A stretch of 7,003 nucleotides of DNA from JBFEYJ01 sp041562215 (GTDB lineage Bacteria; Pseudomonadota; Gammaproteobacteria; Thiohalomonadales; Thiohalomonadaceae). The notes beneath the pieces are model-generated. The model ran no database searches. It was given only the letters and a program-made list of their open reading frames with translations, and had not been told where the DNA came from. A program made the position numbers and the translations under genes. The stretch spans positions 1-7,003 of the forward strand of contig JBFEYJ010000150.1 of NCBI GenBank assembly GCA_041562215.1. The letters run 5' to 3'. Shown here piece by piece: positions 1 to 7,003 of the stretch (positions are counted from its first letter, which is position 1; each line of letters starts with the position of its first letter).

Positions 1-336
1 CACATCTGTCGGGAAAAGGGCACCGAGCCACCCTTCAGCGGCAAATACCTGGATAACAAGGAACCGGGGATCTACCACTGTGCCTGTTGCGGCGCAGAGC
101 TGTTCGATGCCGCCACCAAATTCAACTCCGGAACCGGCTGGCCAAGCTTCTGGGATGCACTGGACCCCGCCAAGGTCAAGCTAACCGAGGACCACTCCCA
201 TGGAATGACCAGGGTCGAGGTCAGCTGCGCCAATTGCGGCGCCCACCTGGGCCACGTTTTCCCCGACGGCCCACCCCCCTCAGGCCAACGCTACTGCATC
301 AACTCCGTTTCACTGAGTTTTGAAAAAAAAGAGTGA
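1..336 (+). CDS. msrB: Peptide-methionine (R)-S-oxide reductase MsrB (5' truncated by window edge)
   Basis: MsrB reduces the R epimer of methionine sulfoxide in proteins back to methionine, normally using thioredoxin. Reading frame 1 is open from base 1 to the TGA at 334-336 and gives 111 residues; the start codon lies left of the window. Nearly the whole SelR domain is visible. It begins with GTEPPFSGKYLDNKEPGIY, followed by the zinc-binding pairs C27/C30 and C76/C79, the GWPSF block (47-50), the AHLGHVFPDG block (81-90), and RYCIN with catalytic Cys99. MsrB proteins are usually about 130-150 residues, so perhaps 10-30 N-terminal residues are missing unless there is an export signal. Residue 45 in SGTGWPSF is Thr, where E. 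coli MsrB has the resolving Cys (SGCGWPSF). Cys3 and Cys29 are extra cysteines that might stand in for it. The gene converges on pbpC, with 25 bases between stop codons. The family call is very secure; cytoplasmic location is assumed because the N-terminus is not visible. Confidence 0.96.
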   Translation, partial: HICREKGTEPPFSGKYLDNKEPGIYHCACCGAELFDAATKFNSGTGWPSFWDALDPAKVKLTEDHSHGMTRVEVSCANCGAHLGHVFPDGPPPSGQRYCINSVSLSFEKKE

Positions 337-362
337 CCGCATTCGCTCAACACCAGCGCACT
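323..362 (-). terminator. Candidate intrinsic terminator of the yfhM-pbpC operon
   Basis: Read on the minus strand just past the pbpC stop, AGTGCGC (362-356) can pair with GCG (340-338) plus CACT (335-332), with a 2-base bulge (337-336) and a loop of about 15 bases. One base (331) then separates it from eight T residues (330-323). Competing weaker stems exist: CGCT with AGCG, and GAGCGA with TCACTC, the latter with one C-A mismatch. The T-tract is the GAAAAAAAA run that encodes the last residues of MsrB on the other strand, so the signal would overlap msrB. The hairpin is imperfect, so the call is moderate. No T-tract follows on the plus strand, so it would not obviously stop msrB transcription. 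The 25-base convergent gap (337-361) holds nothing else that I can recognise. Confidence 0.4.
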
Positions 363-2683
363 TAGTTCACCAACCCGACCCGCATCCGCACCATGGCGGC
401 ACGCCCATGGTCATCCAGCACAGACACCATATAATCCCCAGCCGCTGCCGGCCAGAGGAACGCCTCATTAGGGGTGCTCTCTCCAACCAATCTATTGTCG
501 ACGAACCAGAACAGGCGTTTCACGTCAGCTTCGGCCACCGCCTCGAATGGGATCCGCTCCTCACTCAGACGATCGGCTCGCAATGAGTAAGTGATCACTT
601 CACTTGGAGAGCTGATTTTTGGGGGTGTCCCGCTGCCTGCCTGCTGATCCAGCCCACAATCTTCTGCATAAGATGGTGGCGTGCGACGCGCCACTCCCGC
701 CTGCCGAAAGATACGCAACAAATCTGAGGGCCAGAACTCGAACACCTCCAGGTGGCTCGTTACCGGGTTGTGGAAACAGGCGCGCTTGCCGCTGAGGTTG
801 TCGATAGGAATAGCGCGGTGCACGGTAGAGACCTTGATCGGCGAAACGCCCGGAATGAACCACTCTTTGATGGTCTTCGGGCAATAGCGTCCGGGGAGAT
901 CGCCGGTATCGGCGCACATCGGCACACGACGCACGTTCAACTTACGCCGATCAGGGCGTTGCGCCTCAAGGCCGCGCTGCTTGTCGATGGCGGCATAAAG
1001 ATCAAACAGCAATGGACCCGCCGCTGTCCGTCCCACAAAAGCCGGGTTGCCGCTGCCATCGAAATTGCCCACCCACACTGCCAACACGTAAGAGCCTGCC
1101 ACCCCTATCGCCCAGGCATCACGAAAGGCGTAGGAGGTGCCGGTCTTCCACGCGATTTTGCCCCGCCTCTCCAGTGACCCTGGCAGTACCTCGGCCTGGG
1201 GTGGCGGATTGTCGCGCAGGATTTCCAGTGTTATAAAAGAGGCCTCTGGCGAGAGCAAGCGCTTACTTTCACTCAATTTCCCATCATCAAGTCCAGTGCG
1301 CAACGAATTCCATTCACCGCCATTGGCGAGCATGGCATAGAGCTCAACCAGCTCCTCCATGCTCACTTCGATACCACCCAGGGCCAAGGCAAGGCCATAG
1401 AAAGACGACTCGCGCATATCGGCAATCCCTGCCTGCTTCAAAAAACCATAAAAACCGGGCGCCCCCAGTGCAGCGGTGAGGTTTATCGCCGGCACATTAC
1501 GACTTTTGATCAGGGCATCCCGGGCGAACACCGGGCCAAGGAACTGCTGGTCGAAATTCTCCGGTGTGTAACCGCCAAAGCGCTTGGGGGCATCTTTCAA
1601 CATGCTCATTGGATGGATCAGACCTCGATCCATCGCCAGGGCATAGATAAACGGTTTGAGTGCAGAGCCGGGCGAACGACGGGCGCGGCTGCCATCGACT
1701 TGTCCGGCGATGTCATTATTGAAAAAACCGGCCGAACCCACCAGCGCTTCCACCGCCATGTGCTGCGTGTTTACCAGCATCGCTACGGCATTACGGATCC
1801 CCTCACCCGCACGGCGTCGGATGAAACGGTCTACCCCCTCCTCCAACAAACGTTGCATACCCAGGTCGAGGGTGGTGGTAATGCTGCCCTGCTGCTTCGG
1901 CTGAGCATTGACAAAATGGGGGGCGTGGAACGGGAGCCGCTCCGGCGGGCGAACCGCCAGAGGGAGCTCCAGCTGAATACGCCGCGATGCCTCTTCAGGG
2001 TATTGTTCCAGCCAGCGCTCGAACAGACGCAAGCGAGCCGCGGCCAACTCGCGGTAGCCTGACTTGCTGGTGGGATTGCGCCGTACCGGATTCTGCGGCA
2101 CGACACTCAGTGCCAGCGCCTCGGGCAACGTAAGTTCGGTGGCCGGCTTGTCAAAATAGATCCGACTGGCCGCCTCCACCCCCTCAATGTTGCGACCATA
2201 GGGGGCAAGATTGAAATAGGCGGTAAGGATCTCCGCCTTGCTGTAATGGCGCTCGATCTGAATTGCACGCAGGATCTGTTGCAACTTGCCGGCAAAGGTA
2301 TGGGGCAATCGATAACGCAACCGCGCCACCTGCATCGTCAGGGTGGAGCCTCCGATGCGCCGCTCGGCAAGTACCCAGGTCTGCCAGGCAGCGCGCAGTA
2401 GGGCAAAGGGATCAACCCCGGCGTGATCGTAGAAATCCTGATCCTCATAGAGCAGGGTGGCCTGCTGCATTACCGGAGCAACCTGCTGCAAGGTGATCTT
2501 CAGGCGGAAACGATCATCCGCCGCCAGCCCCAACCGCAGCAGGCGGCCGTTACGATCCAACCAAGCGCTGGAATAGCCGGATCCTATAGAGAGATCAGGA
2601 CGCGGGGCCAGCAGCCAGGCCGACAACGCAGCCAATAGCACCAGCCCCGTCTGCCAAACCAGCCTTCGGACCCATCGGTGCAT
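362..2683 (-). CDS. pbpC: Penicillin-binding protein 1C (bifunctional peptidoglycan transglycosylase/transpeptidase)
   Basis: This 773-residue protein matches the length of E. coli PBP1C (about 770). It polymerises lipid II into glycan strands and cross-links stem peptides on the periplasmic side of the inner membrane. An N-terminal membrane anchor spans about residues 8-26. The GT51 domain follows, with motif I EDQDFYDHAGVDP (E80, the catalytic Glu), motif II GGSTLTMQ (111-118) and motif III around IERHYSKAEILTAYFN (143-158). The transpeptidase domain has SALK (catalytic S340, K343), SRN (394-396) and KTGTS (513-517). The PBP1C-typical WFIPGVSPI lies at 608-616, and a C-terminal BiPBP_C-like domain covers about 688-771. 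All four cysteines (590, 601, 636, 676) lie after the transpeptidase core. By my alignment Gln136 replaces the second catalytic Glu of GT51, probably a PBP1C family trait. The ATG at 2683 is preceded by GGAG and starts 2 bases after the macroglobulin stop. The gene has no promoter of its own that I can see. The TAA stop at 364-362 faces msrB. Confidence 0.95.
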   Translation of the reverse strand: MHRWVRRLVWQTGLVLLAALSAWLLAPRPDLSIGSGYSSAWLDRNGRLLRLGLAADDRFRLKITLQQVAPVMQQATLLYEDQDFYDHAGVDPFALLRAAWQTWVLAERRIGGSTLTMQVARLRYRLPHTFAGKLQQILRAIQIERHYSKAEILTAYFNLAPYGRNIEGVEAASRIYFDKPATELTLPEALALSVVPQNPVRRNPTSKSGYRELAAARLRLFERWLEQYPEEASRRIQLELPLAVRPPERLPFHAPHFVNAQPKQQGSITTTLDLGMQRLLEEGVDRFIRRRAGEGIRNAVAMLVNTQHMAVEALVGSAGFFNNDIAGQVDGSRARRSPGSALKPFIYALAMDRGLIHPMSMLKDAPKRFGGYTPENFDQQFLGPVFARDALIKSRNVPAINLTAALGAPGFYGFLKQAGIADMRESSFYGLALALGGIEVSMEELVELYAMLANGGEWNSLRTGLDDGKLSESKRLLSPEASFITLEILRDNPPPQAEVLPGSLERRGKIAWKTGTSYAFRDAWAIGVAGSYVLAVWVGNFDGSGNPAFVGRTAAGPLLFDLYAAIDKQRGLEAQRPDRRKLNVRRVPMCADTGDLPGRYCPKTIKEWFIPGVSPIKVSTVHRAIPIDNLSGKRACFHNPVTSHLEVFEFWPSDLLRIFRQAGVARRTPPSYAEDCGLDQQAGSGTPPKISSPSEVITYSLRADRLSEERIPFEAVAEADVKRLFWFVDNRLVGESTPNEAFLWPAAAGDYMVSVLDDHGRAAMVRMRVGLVN

Positions 2684-2685
2684 TA

Positions 2686-5600
2686 CTACTCCGCATCGCT
2701 AACACTGAAGTGCCCGGCCAGGGAGCGGCCATACACACTACGGTCATACATCGCCTCGGCATAGGCCGGCGGCACCACGAACTCACCGGCCGCGGTGAGC
2801 TTGGCACGATAACGCAGTTCAGTGACGCTGCTGCCGAAGCTGCCATAGAACACGACCCGATCCTCGCGAATATCCACATAATCGGCGGACCAGTGCGCGG
2901 ACTTGCGCGGTACCGAGCTGCGGATCACCTCGAAGCCACCGGGGAGCAGGTCGATCATCGCCACGTTACTCACCTGATCGCGGCCGCTGCTGCGGATCCG
3001 CAAACGCACCGTCACTTCCTGTCCCTGGCGGAGACTGCTCAACTCATGGCCTTCACTATCAAGATAGCTGCGTTGCACCTCCAGCCCCTCGGTGATCGCC
3101 TCCTTGGGCAGCACATGGTCGAAACCGGCCTGGGAAACCTGATAGAAGATCGCCTGCGCCGCTTCGATCATCACAGCTTCCGCCTCCACGGACGGCGAGG
3201 CACTGACGAAGGGCTTGCGTGCCAGCGGCAGAGGATTGGGCTCACCCTCCTGGTAACGCTCGCGGATAGTGATCCCCTCAACCCCATCCGGCCCCAGCAT
3301 TGCCTTGGCATAAGCGCCGAGCGCCAGGATGGTATAGGCCGAACCGATGGTGTTGTAGTGACCGCCGAAGACCGGTTTGACCATCTGGCGGATCCCCTCG
3401 CCCTTGAGCGCCTTGATCCGCTCCGGGAAGTGGTTGGCCAGCAGGTAGAGGTACTGTGCATCGAGGGTCAACGGCGAGTGGAAGTCACTGTGGCGATCCT
3501 CCCTCGCCTCACCGATGGTGTAGCCTTCGACGAGGGACTCGGCCTCGGACTCCTTCTTCAACAACTTGTAAGTGGTTGCCATATAAGCCGCCACCAGATC
3601 CTCACGCCAGACCTTCTTGTCCTTCTTATCCAGGCCTTCCTGCAGATGCACCAGATCATTGGTGGTAACCTCACCATTACGGGTCAACAGGTAGATTGCT
3701 GCAGCTCGCTCCCTTGCCGCCTCCAGGTTACCGGCCCCTCTGCCGGCGACCCCGCGCAGATAATCCAGGCCGCGCGAGTAAAGGTCTTCCGGCACTGGAT
3801 AGCCCAGAGCTCGCGCCTCGGTGAGAAACTGCATCACATAGATCGAGGGGAAATCGGCCGCATTGCGGCCTCCAGGCCACAGGCTGAAGCCGCCATCAGG
3901 GAGCTGGCGGGGACGTAACTTGTTGATCAACACCGCCACCTTCTCACGCGTCTGCGGCATCCGGTCGGCGTAGCCGGCATGCTGCATCAGGCCGATGAGC
4001 GGGAACACCTGACTGACCACCTGCTCGGTACAACCGTGGGGGAAGTTCTCCAGGTAAGTATTGAGACCGTCCACCAGCACCAGCGGACTGGCTGAGGCGG
4101 AGGCCTGCTGCTTGGCCAGTTCTGGATAGAGTCGGCGCGGCAGCTTGACCGTTTGCTTGCCATCCTCGGCATAACCGCTGTCGAAGCTGGCCATGTACGG
4201 CACCGCCGGGCGAACGCTTAGGGTCGCGCTGATCCGTCCCTCCTCCTTACCCAGTGTCGCCTTGAAGACAATCGAGGCGGCACCCGGCTTATCCAGCGCC
4301 TTGACCCGGAAATCGGCCTTCCCTTCGCTGCCTTCGGCGATACTCAGTTTAGCCGCCGCATCGCCGAGGATATGCAACAGCGGTGAGGTTTCGGCCTGCA
4401 AGGTGATCATTGCCTGCTTCCCGGAACCCTCGACCATGTTGGCCACGCCAACGGTGACGATGAACTCATCCCCCGGCGCCGCCACGGTCAGCACATTGGG
4501 TGAAATGACGAAGGGACCACGCACCAGCGTGCGCTCTTCGGCAGTGCCCATGGCCTCATCGGCTACCGCCACCGCCATCACCCGTAGCTGTCCGCTGAAG
4601 GTTTCCGGGATCTCGAAACTGACGGTTCGCTGCTCAGGCCCGGCATCGACGATCCCCGACCAGAAAGCCGCCGGTTTCTCCACCTTGCGGGCGAAGGGAT
4701 TGAGGTTACGGCCCAGCGCTTGCTCCGCCTCACTCATGCCGCCGCCACTGGCTGAACGCTCACGGATGAGCTCGTACTCGGGAAGGATCAGGTCGAGTAT
4801 CTGTTGTGTACGCACCTCGAGTGCGCGCTTTTTCAGGAAGTGATCCAGCGGTTGCGGCGTCTTGTAATCGGCCACCTGAAGGATCCCCTCATCAACGGCG
4901 AAGATCGCCATACGCGACCGCGCGGAGCTCCGATAGCCAATCTCCAGCGTCTTACCGGGACGGGCGATCGAGGGAACCGCCAGGGTGACATCGACCTTTC
5001 GCTTACTGCGATCGATGGTAAAGGGCGCTACCGCATAGCTCAACGGGCTGGTAAAGATCTCCGGTGAGTCAGCAGCGCGGACAAATGCGACGTTGACATA
5101 GGCATTGCCCTCCAGCTCCGGTGGCACGGTGATCGTTTGCATGGTACTGGTGGTGCTACTGCGGAACCACTTGAAGACGTGCACCCTGTCGCTCTCGATA
5201 GTAATCAGGCCGCCGCCGGTATAGGGAGCGGTGATGTTCATCTCGATGGTATCGCCGGCACGATAATCGGTTTTGTTCAGTTTCAACGTCAGCTCGGCGT
5301 TCTTCTCCAGCGTTCCTGCAAGGTTGCCGTGACCCACCACGGAAAAGGCGATCCGCGCCAGGCGGAGTGCCTTGCCGTCCACCAGTTCCAGCACAAAATC
5401 ACCGGGCCTATCGCTCGGCAGACGATAGTCGCTGCCGCCCTTGCCGATGGCGAAGGGGCTATCTTCAAGTGGCTTTTCCTTGATTACAGTCTGGTACTTG
5501 TAGGTACCGTCCTGCTGCCGCACCAGGGTGGAGACGCGGCGCTGCTCGAGTAGTCTCAGGGTCAGGCCATCGTGGGTAATGGCGTTGAGATCACTGTCAA

Positions 5601-7003
5601 TGGCGATAAAGCTAAGTGTGCGCTCACTCTCTCTGGTGATATAGTCAAGCTTACCATCAGACTTGTAGCCGACCAGCGAAGCCAAAGGCGACACCAGTGT
5701 ACTGCTGCTCGCGCTGACACTTCGCCCACCGCCTTGCTCGAAGCCTTCGGCATTGAAACTGAGCCGATAAGTCCCTTGTACATACTCCTCTAGCGACAGT
5801 TCGAACTTAGCCAGACCATCGGCATCGGTTTTCTTTGCCTCGAGGCGTTTGCTGACGCTATGCGGCGTTTGTTTGGGGTCGGCCAGCGGGTCTTCGAAAC
5901 GATAATCGGCATAGTCGCGAAAATGGAAGCCGGTAGGGTTGAGCGTTATACCCGCCTCAACGGTACGCTCTTGCGCCGGGCTACCGAAGAGATTCTCCAA
6001 CCGCACCTCTGCCTCAAGGCGGCTGGATGACACCCACCCCTTCTCCTTCGCACCGAGTATTCGACTGGTAATGCGCATCCGATCAGGCTGGAACTCCTCA
6101 ACCTGGAAACGTACTGAGCCGATCTGACGGCCACGGTGCTTGCCGCGGATTAAATAGAGCGCGGCATCATAATAACCTGTCTCTCCGGTGGCCTGAGTGG
6201 TGTAGTCAAGATCGAAGAAACCCAGCGTCGGCAGGGTGAGCTTCTTTTTCAGGGTTACGGTGCCACGAGGATCGCGGATCTCCAACTCCATCGGGATCGG
6301 CGGCGGAGCACTGAGATCCTGCCGGCGCACGATAGCGGCCAAATTGACCGTATCGCCGGGGCGGTAGATACCGCGGTCGGAAAAGAGGAAGGCACTCAGT
6401 TCATCGCCCCCCTTCTGGCGACGATACTGGCCGCCGACATCGAAACGGGAGAAATTGAGCTGACGGGTACCACGATCGTACGGCAGGAAGGAGGTATCGT
6501 TACCACCGCGTACCAGGTAGACCGTCGGTGCCTTCTCGTTTTCCAGTCCTCTACTGCTCGGCAGACTGACATGCCCCCGCTCATCGGTGATGGCGGACAT
6601 CACCGGCTGCCCGTTCCTGCCCAGCAGCTCCACGGTGGCACCTGTCACCGGCTGGCCGTCTGCGATGGATTGAACAAACAGCTCATGGGACTTGTCGGCA
6701 TTGTCCTTAACGATGATCCCAAAATCGCTCACCAGGATCAATCGCTTCTCTTCGGTACCGTAAACCGGCTGCTTGCGGCCCGGATCCCAGCCCTCGACAG
6801 TGACAAAAAATAGACCGTAATCAGCGCCGGGCTCCAGGTAGTCACCGAGATCAAAGGAGGCATAATTCGCTTTTCCCGGGTGACCCATGGCCAGATCGAT
6901 AACCTGTTCGCTCCGCTCCGCGATGTTCTCCTCGCGGAAACTGTAATTACTGAACGAGGGATTGCTGATATCACCATAACTCTGGCTGATCAGGTGGTTG
7001 AGC
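2686..7003 (-). CDS. yfhM: Bacterial alpha-2-macroglobulin, YfhM type with thioester (5' truncated by window edge)
   Basis: This family acts as a periplasmic, usually lipid-anchored, protease trap: cleavage of a bait segment exposes an internal thioester that links covalently to the protease. The frame is open from base 7003 to the TAG at 2688-2686, giving 1438 residues. The methionine codon at 6888 is internal: the frame continues 38 codons upstream to the edge, and no ribosome site precedes it. Numbering from that Met, macroglobulin-like beta domains fill about 1-690, including FSDRGIYRPGDTV (169-181), YTGGGLITIESDRV (555-568) and AVDEGILQVADYKTPQP (664-680). A Gly/Ser-rich bait-like stretch lies at about 707-736, and the A2M domain begins near FWSGIV (742-747). 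The helical thioester domain covers about 936-1225, with HGCTEQ at 951-956 (Cys953). A final beta domain (about 1264-1395) resembles the receptor-binding-like end. E. coli YfhM is 1653 residues with its thioester Cys near 1187, so at least about 200 N-terminal residues, including any lipoprotein signal, lie outside. It is the first gene of the visible operon with pbpC. Confidence 0.95.
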   Translation of the reverse strand, partial: LNHLISQSYGDISNPSFSNYSFREENIAERSEQVIDLAMGHPGKANYASFDLGDYLEPGADYGLFFVTVEGWDPGRKQPVYGTEEKRLILVSDFGIIVKDNADKSHELFVQSIADGQPVTGATVELLGRNGQPVMSAITDERGHVSLPSSRGLENEKAPTVYLVRGGNDTSFLPYDRGTRQLNFSRFDVGGQYRRQKGGDELSAFLFSDRGIYRPGDTVNLAAIVRRQDLSAPPPIPMELEIRDPRGTVTLKKKLTLPTLGFFDLDYTTQATGETGYYDAALYLIRGKHRGRQIGSVRFQVEEFQPDRMRITSRILGAKEKGWVSSSRLEAEVRLENLFGSPAQERTVEAGITLNPTGFHFRDYADYRFEDPLADPKQTPHSVSKRLEAKKTDADGLAKFELSLEEYVQGTYRLSFNAEGFEQGGGRSVSASSSTLVSPLASLVGYKSDGKLDYITRESERTLSFIAIDSDLNAITHDGLTLRLLEQRRVSTLVRQQDGTYKYQTVIKEKPLEDSPFAIGKGGSDYRLPSDRPGDFVLELVDGKALRLARIAFSVVGHGNLAGTLEKNAELTLKLNKTDYRAGDTIEMNITAPYTGGGLITIESDRVHVFKWFRSSTTSTMQTITVPPELEGNAYVNVAFVRAADSPEIFTSPLSYAVAPFTIDRSKRKVDVTLAVPSIARPGKTLEIGYRSSARSRMAIFAVDEGILQVADYKTPQPLDHFLKKRALEVRTQQILDLILPEYELIRERSASGGGMSEAEQALGRNLNPFARKVEKPAAFWSGIVDAGPEQRTVSFEIPETFSGQLRVMAVAVADEAMGTAEERTLVRGPFVISPNVLTVAAPGDEFIVTVGVANMVEGSGKQAMITLQAETSPLLHILGDAAAKLSIAEGSEGKADFRVKALDKPGAASIVFKATLGKEEGRISATLSVRPAVPYMASFDSGYAEDGKQTVKLPRRLYPELAKQQASASASPLVLVDGLNTYLENFPHGCTEQVVSQVFPLIGLMQHAGYADRMPQTREKVAVLINKLRPRQLPDGGFSLWPGGRNAADFPSIYVMQFLTEARALGYPVPEDLYSRGLDYLRGVAGRGAGNLEAARERAAAIYLLTRNGEVTTNDLVHLQEGLDKKDKKVWREDLVAAYMATTYKLLKKESEAESLVEGYTIGEAREDRHSDFHSPLTLDAQYLYLLANHFPERIKALKGEGIRQMVKPVFGGHYNTIGSAYTILALGAYAKAMLGPDGVEGITIRERYQEGEPNPLPLARKPFVSASPSVEAEAVMIEAAQAIFYQVSQAGFDHVLPKEAITEGLEVQRSYLDSEGHELSSLRQGQEVTVRLRIRSSGRDQVSNVAMIDLLPGGFEVIRSSVPRKSAHWSADYVDIREDRVVFYGSFGSSVTELRYRAKLTAAGEFVVPPAYAEAMYDRSVYGRSLAGHFSVSDAE
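2689..2692 (-). promoter_or_regulatory. pbpC ribosome binding site inside the end of the macroglobulin gene
   Basis: On the minus strand GGAG (2692-2689) lies 5 bases before the pbpC ATG (2683-2681). It overlaps the last sense codons, GCG GAG, of the upstream gene, whose TAG stop is at 2688-2686. This placement supports the chosen pbpC start and suggests that pbpC translation is coupled to termination of the macroglobulin. Confidence 0.6.
4021..4032 (-). other. Thioester motif CTEQ of the macroglobulin
   Basis: The codons TGT ACC GAG CAG, read from 4032 down to 4021, encode Cys-Thr-Glu-Gln within FPHGCTEQVVSQ. In this family the Cys and Gln side chains condense to form the reactive thioester. 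The equivalent in E. coli YfhM is CLEQ. Its presence marks this as a thioester-bearing macroglobulin and separates it from the MagD-like bacterial paralogues, which lack the motif. Confidence 0.9.
4680..4770 (-). other. Probable bait region of the macroglobulin
   Basis: Between the conserved DEGIL..TPQP segment and the FWSGIV start of the A2M domain lies a stretch with little expected fold. It contains RERSASGGGMSEAEQ (710-722 and on, numbered from the Met at 6888), followed by LGRNLNPFARKVEK. It is rich in small, charged and basic residues that proteases could cut. Its place in the domain order matches the bait segment of this family. The exact borders are inferred. Confidence 0.5.

Noticed and set aside
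87..323. Open frame of 78 codons overlapping msrB in another plus frame
   Set aside because: Frame 1 over the same bases encodes an unmistakable MsrB domain. The alternative product is Arg/Pro-rich without motifs.
337..361. Intrinsic terminator for msrB on the plus strand
   Set aside because: A GAGTGA/TCGCTC stem with one G-U pair can form at 331-348, but no T-run follows it on this strand.
1613..2062. Open frame of 149 codons on the plus strand inside pbpC
   Set aside because: It is antisense to the glycosyltransferase/transpeptidase region of PBP1C, which carries clear catalytic motifs; it is a shadow frame.
2710..3918. Open frame of 402 codons on the plus strand opposite the macroglobulin gene
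   Set aside because: It lies wholly antisense to a strongly conserved coding region. Its product is rich in His, Arg, Leu and Gln, as expected from reading high-G+C codons backwards, and it shows no recognisable domain.
4193..4843. Open frame of 216 codons on the plus strand
   Set aside because: It is antisense to the A2M domain region. Its Ser, Arg, Ala and Pro-rich composition has no motif, and I see no convincing ribosome site.
6886..6888. ATG as the start of the macroglobulin gene
   Set aside because: The same frame stays open for 38 more codons to the window edge and reads as sensible protein. No ribosome site lies close upstream, and family members need at least about 200 more N-terminal residues.

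Overview
The window holds three protein-coding genes and almost no non-coding DNA. Left to right: the 3' part of a methionine-R-sulfoxide reductase gene (msrB, + strand, cut by the left edge), a 25-base convergent gap, a complete gene for the bifunctional penicillin-binding protein PBP1C (pbpC, - strand), and most of a bacterial alpha-2-macroglobulin gene (yfhM-type, - strand, cut by the right edge). No stretch over 300 bases lacks a gene. I see no tRNA, rRNA, insertion sequence, CRISPR array or long repeat.

The organism is very probably a Gram-negative proteobacterium, most likely a gammaproteobacterium of moderately high G+C (judged by eye). The yfhM-pbpC pair needs a periplasm, and the same pair is adjacent in E. 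coli. The MsrB is of a widespread type and does not narrow the lineage. I cannot name a genus.

The two minus-strand genes form a tight operon read right to left. The macroglobulin stop codon and the pbpC start are 2 bases apart, and the pbpC ribosome binding site lies in the last macroglobulin codons. The established view of this pair is that the macroglobulin covalently traps foreign proteases in the periplasm through an internal thioester, while PBP1C polymerises and cross-links peptidoglycan, perhaps to repair a damaged wall. Both proteins here keep their main functional motifs (CTEQ thioester; GT51 motifs; SxxK, SxN and KTG). MsrB repairs oxidised methionine and ends head-on against pbpC. 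The end of the yfhM-pbpC operon may carry an imperfect intrinsic terminator whose T-tract lies inside the msrB coding sequence.

This is an ordinary conserved envelope locus, and I found no convincing new system. The points most worth a second look are the convergent terminator, the glutamine at a usual catalytic glutamate position of the PBP1C glycosyltransferase, the missing usual resolving cysteine in MsrB, and the single cysteine in the visible macroglobulin.
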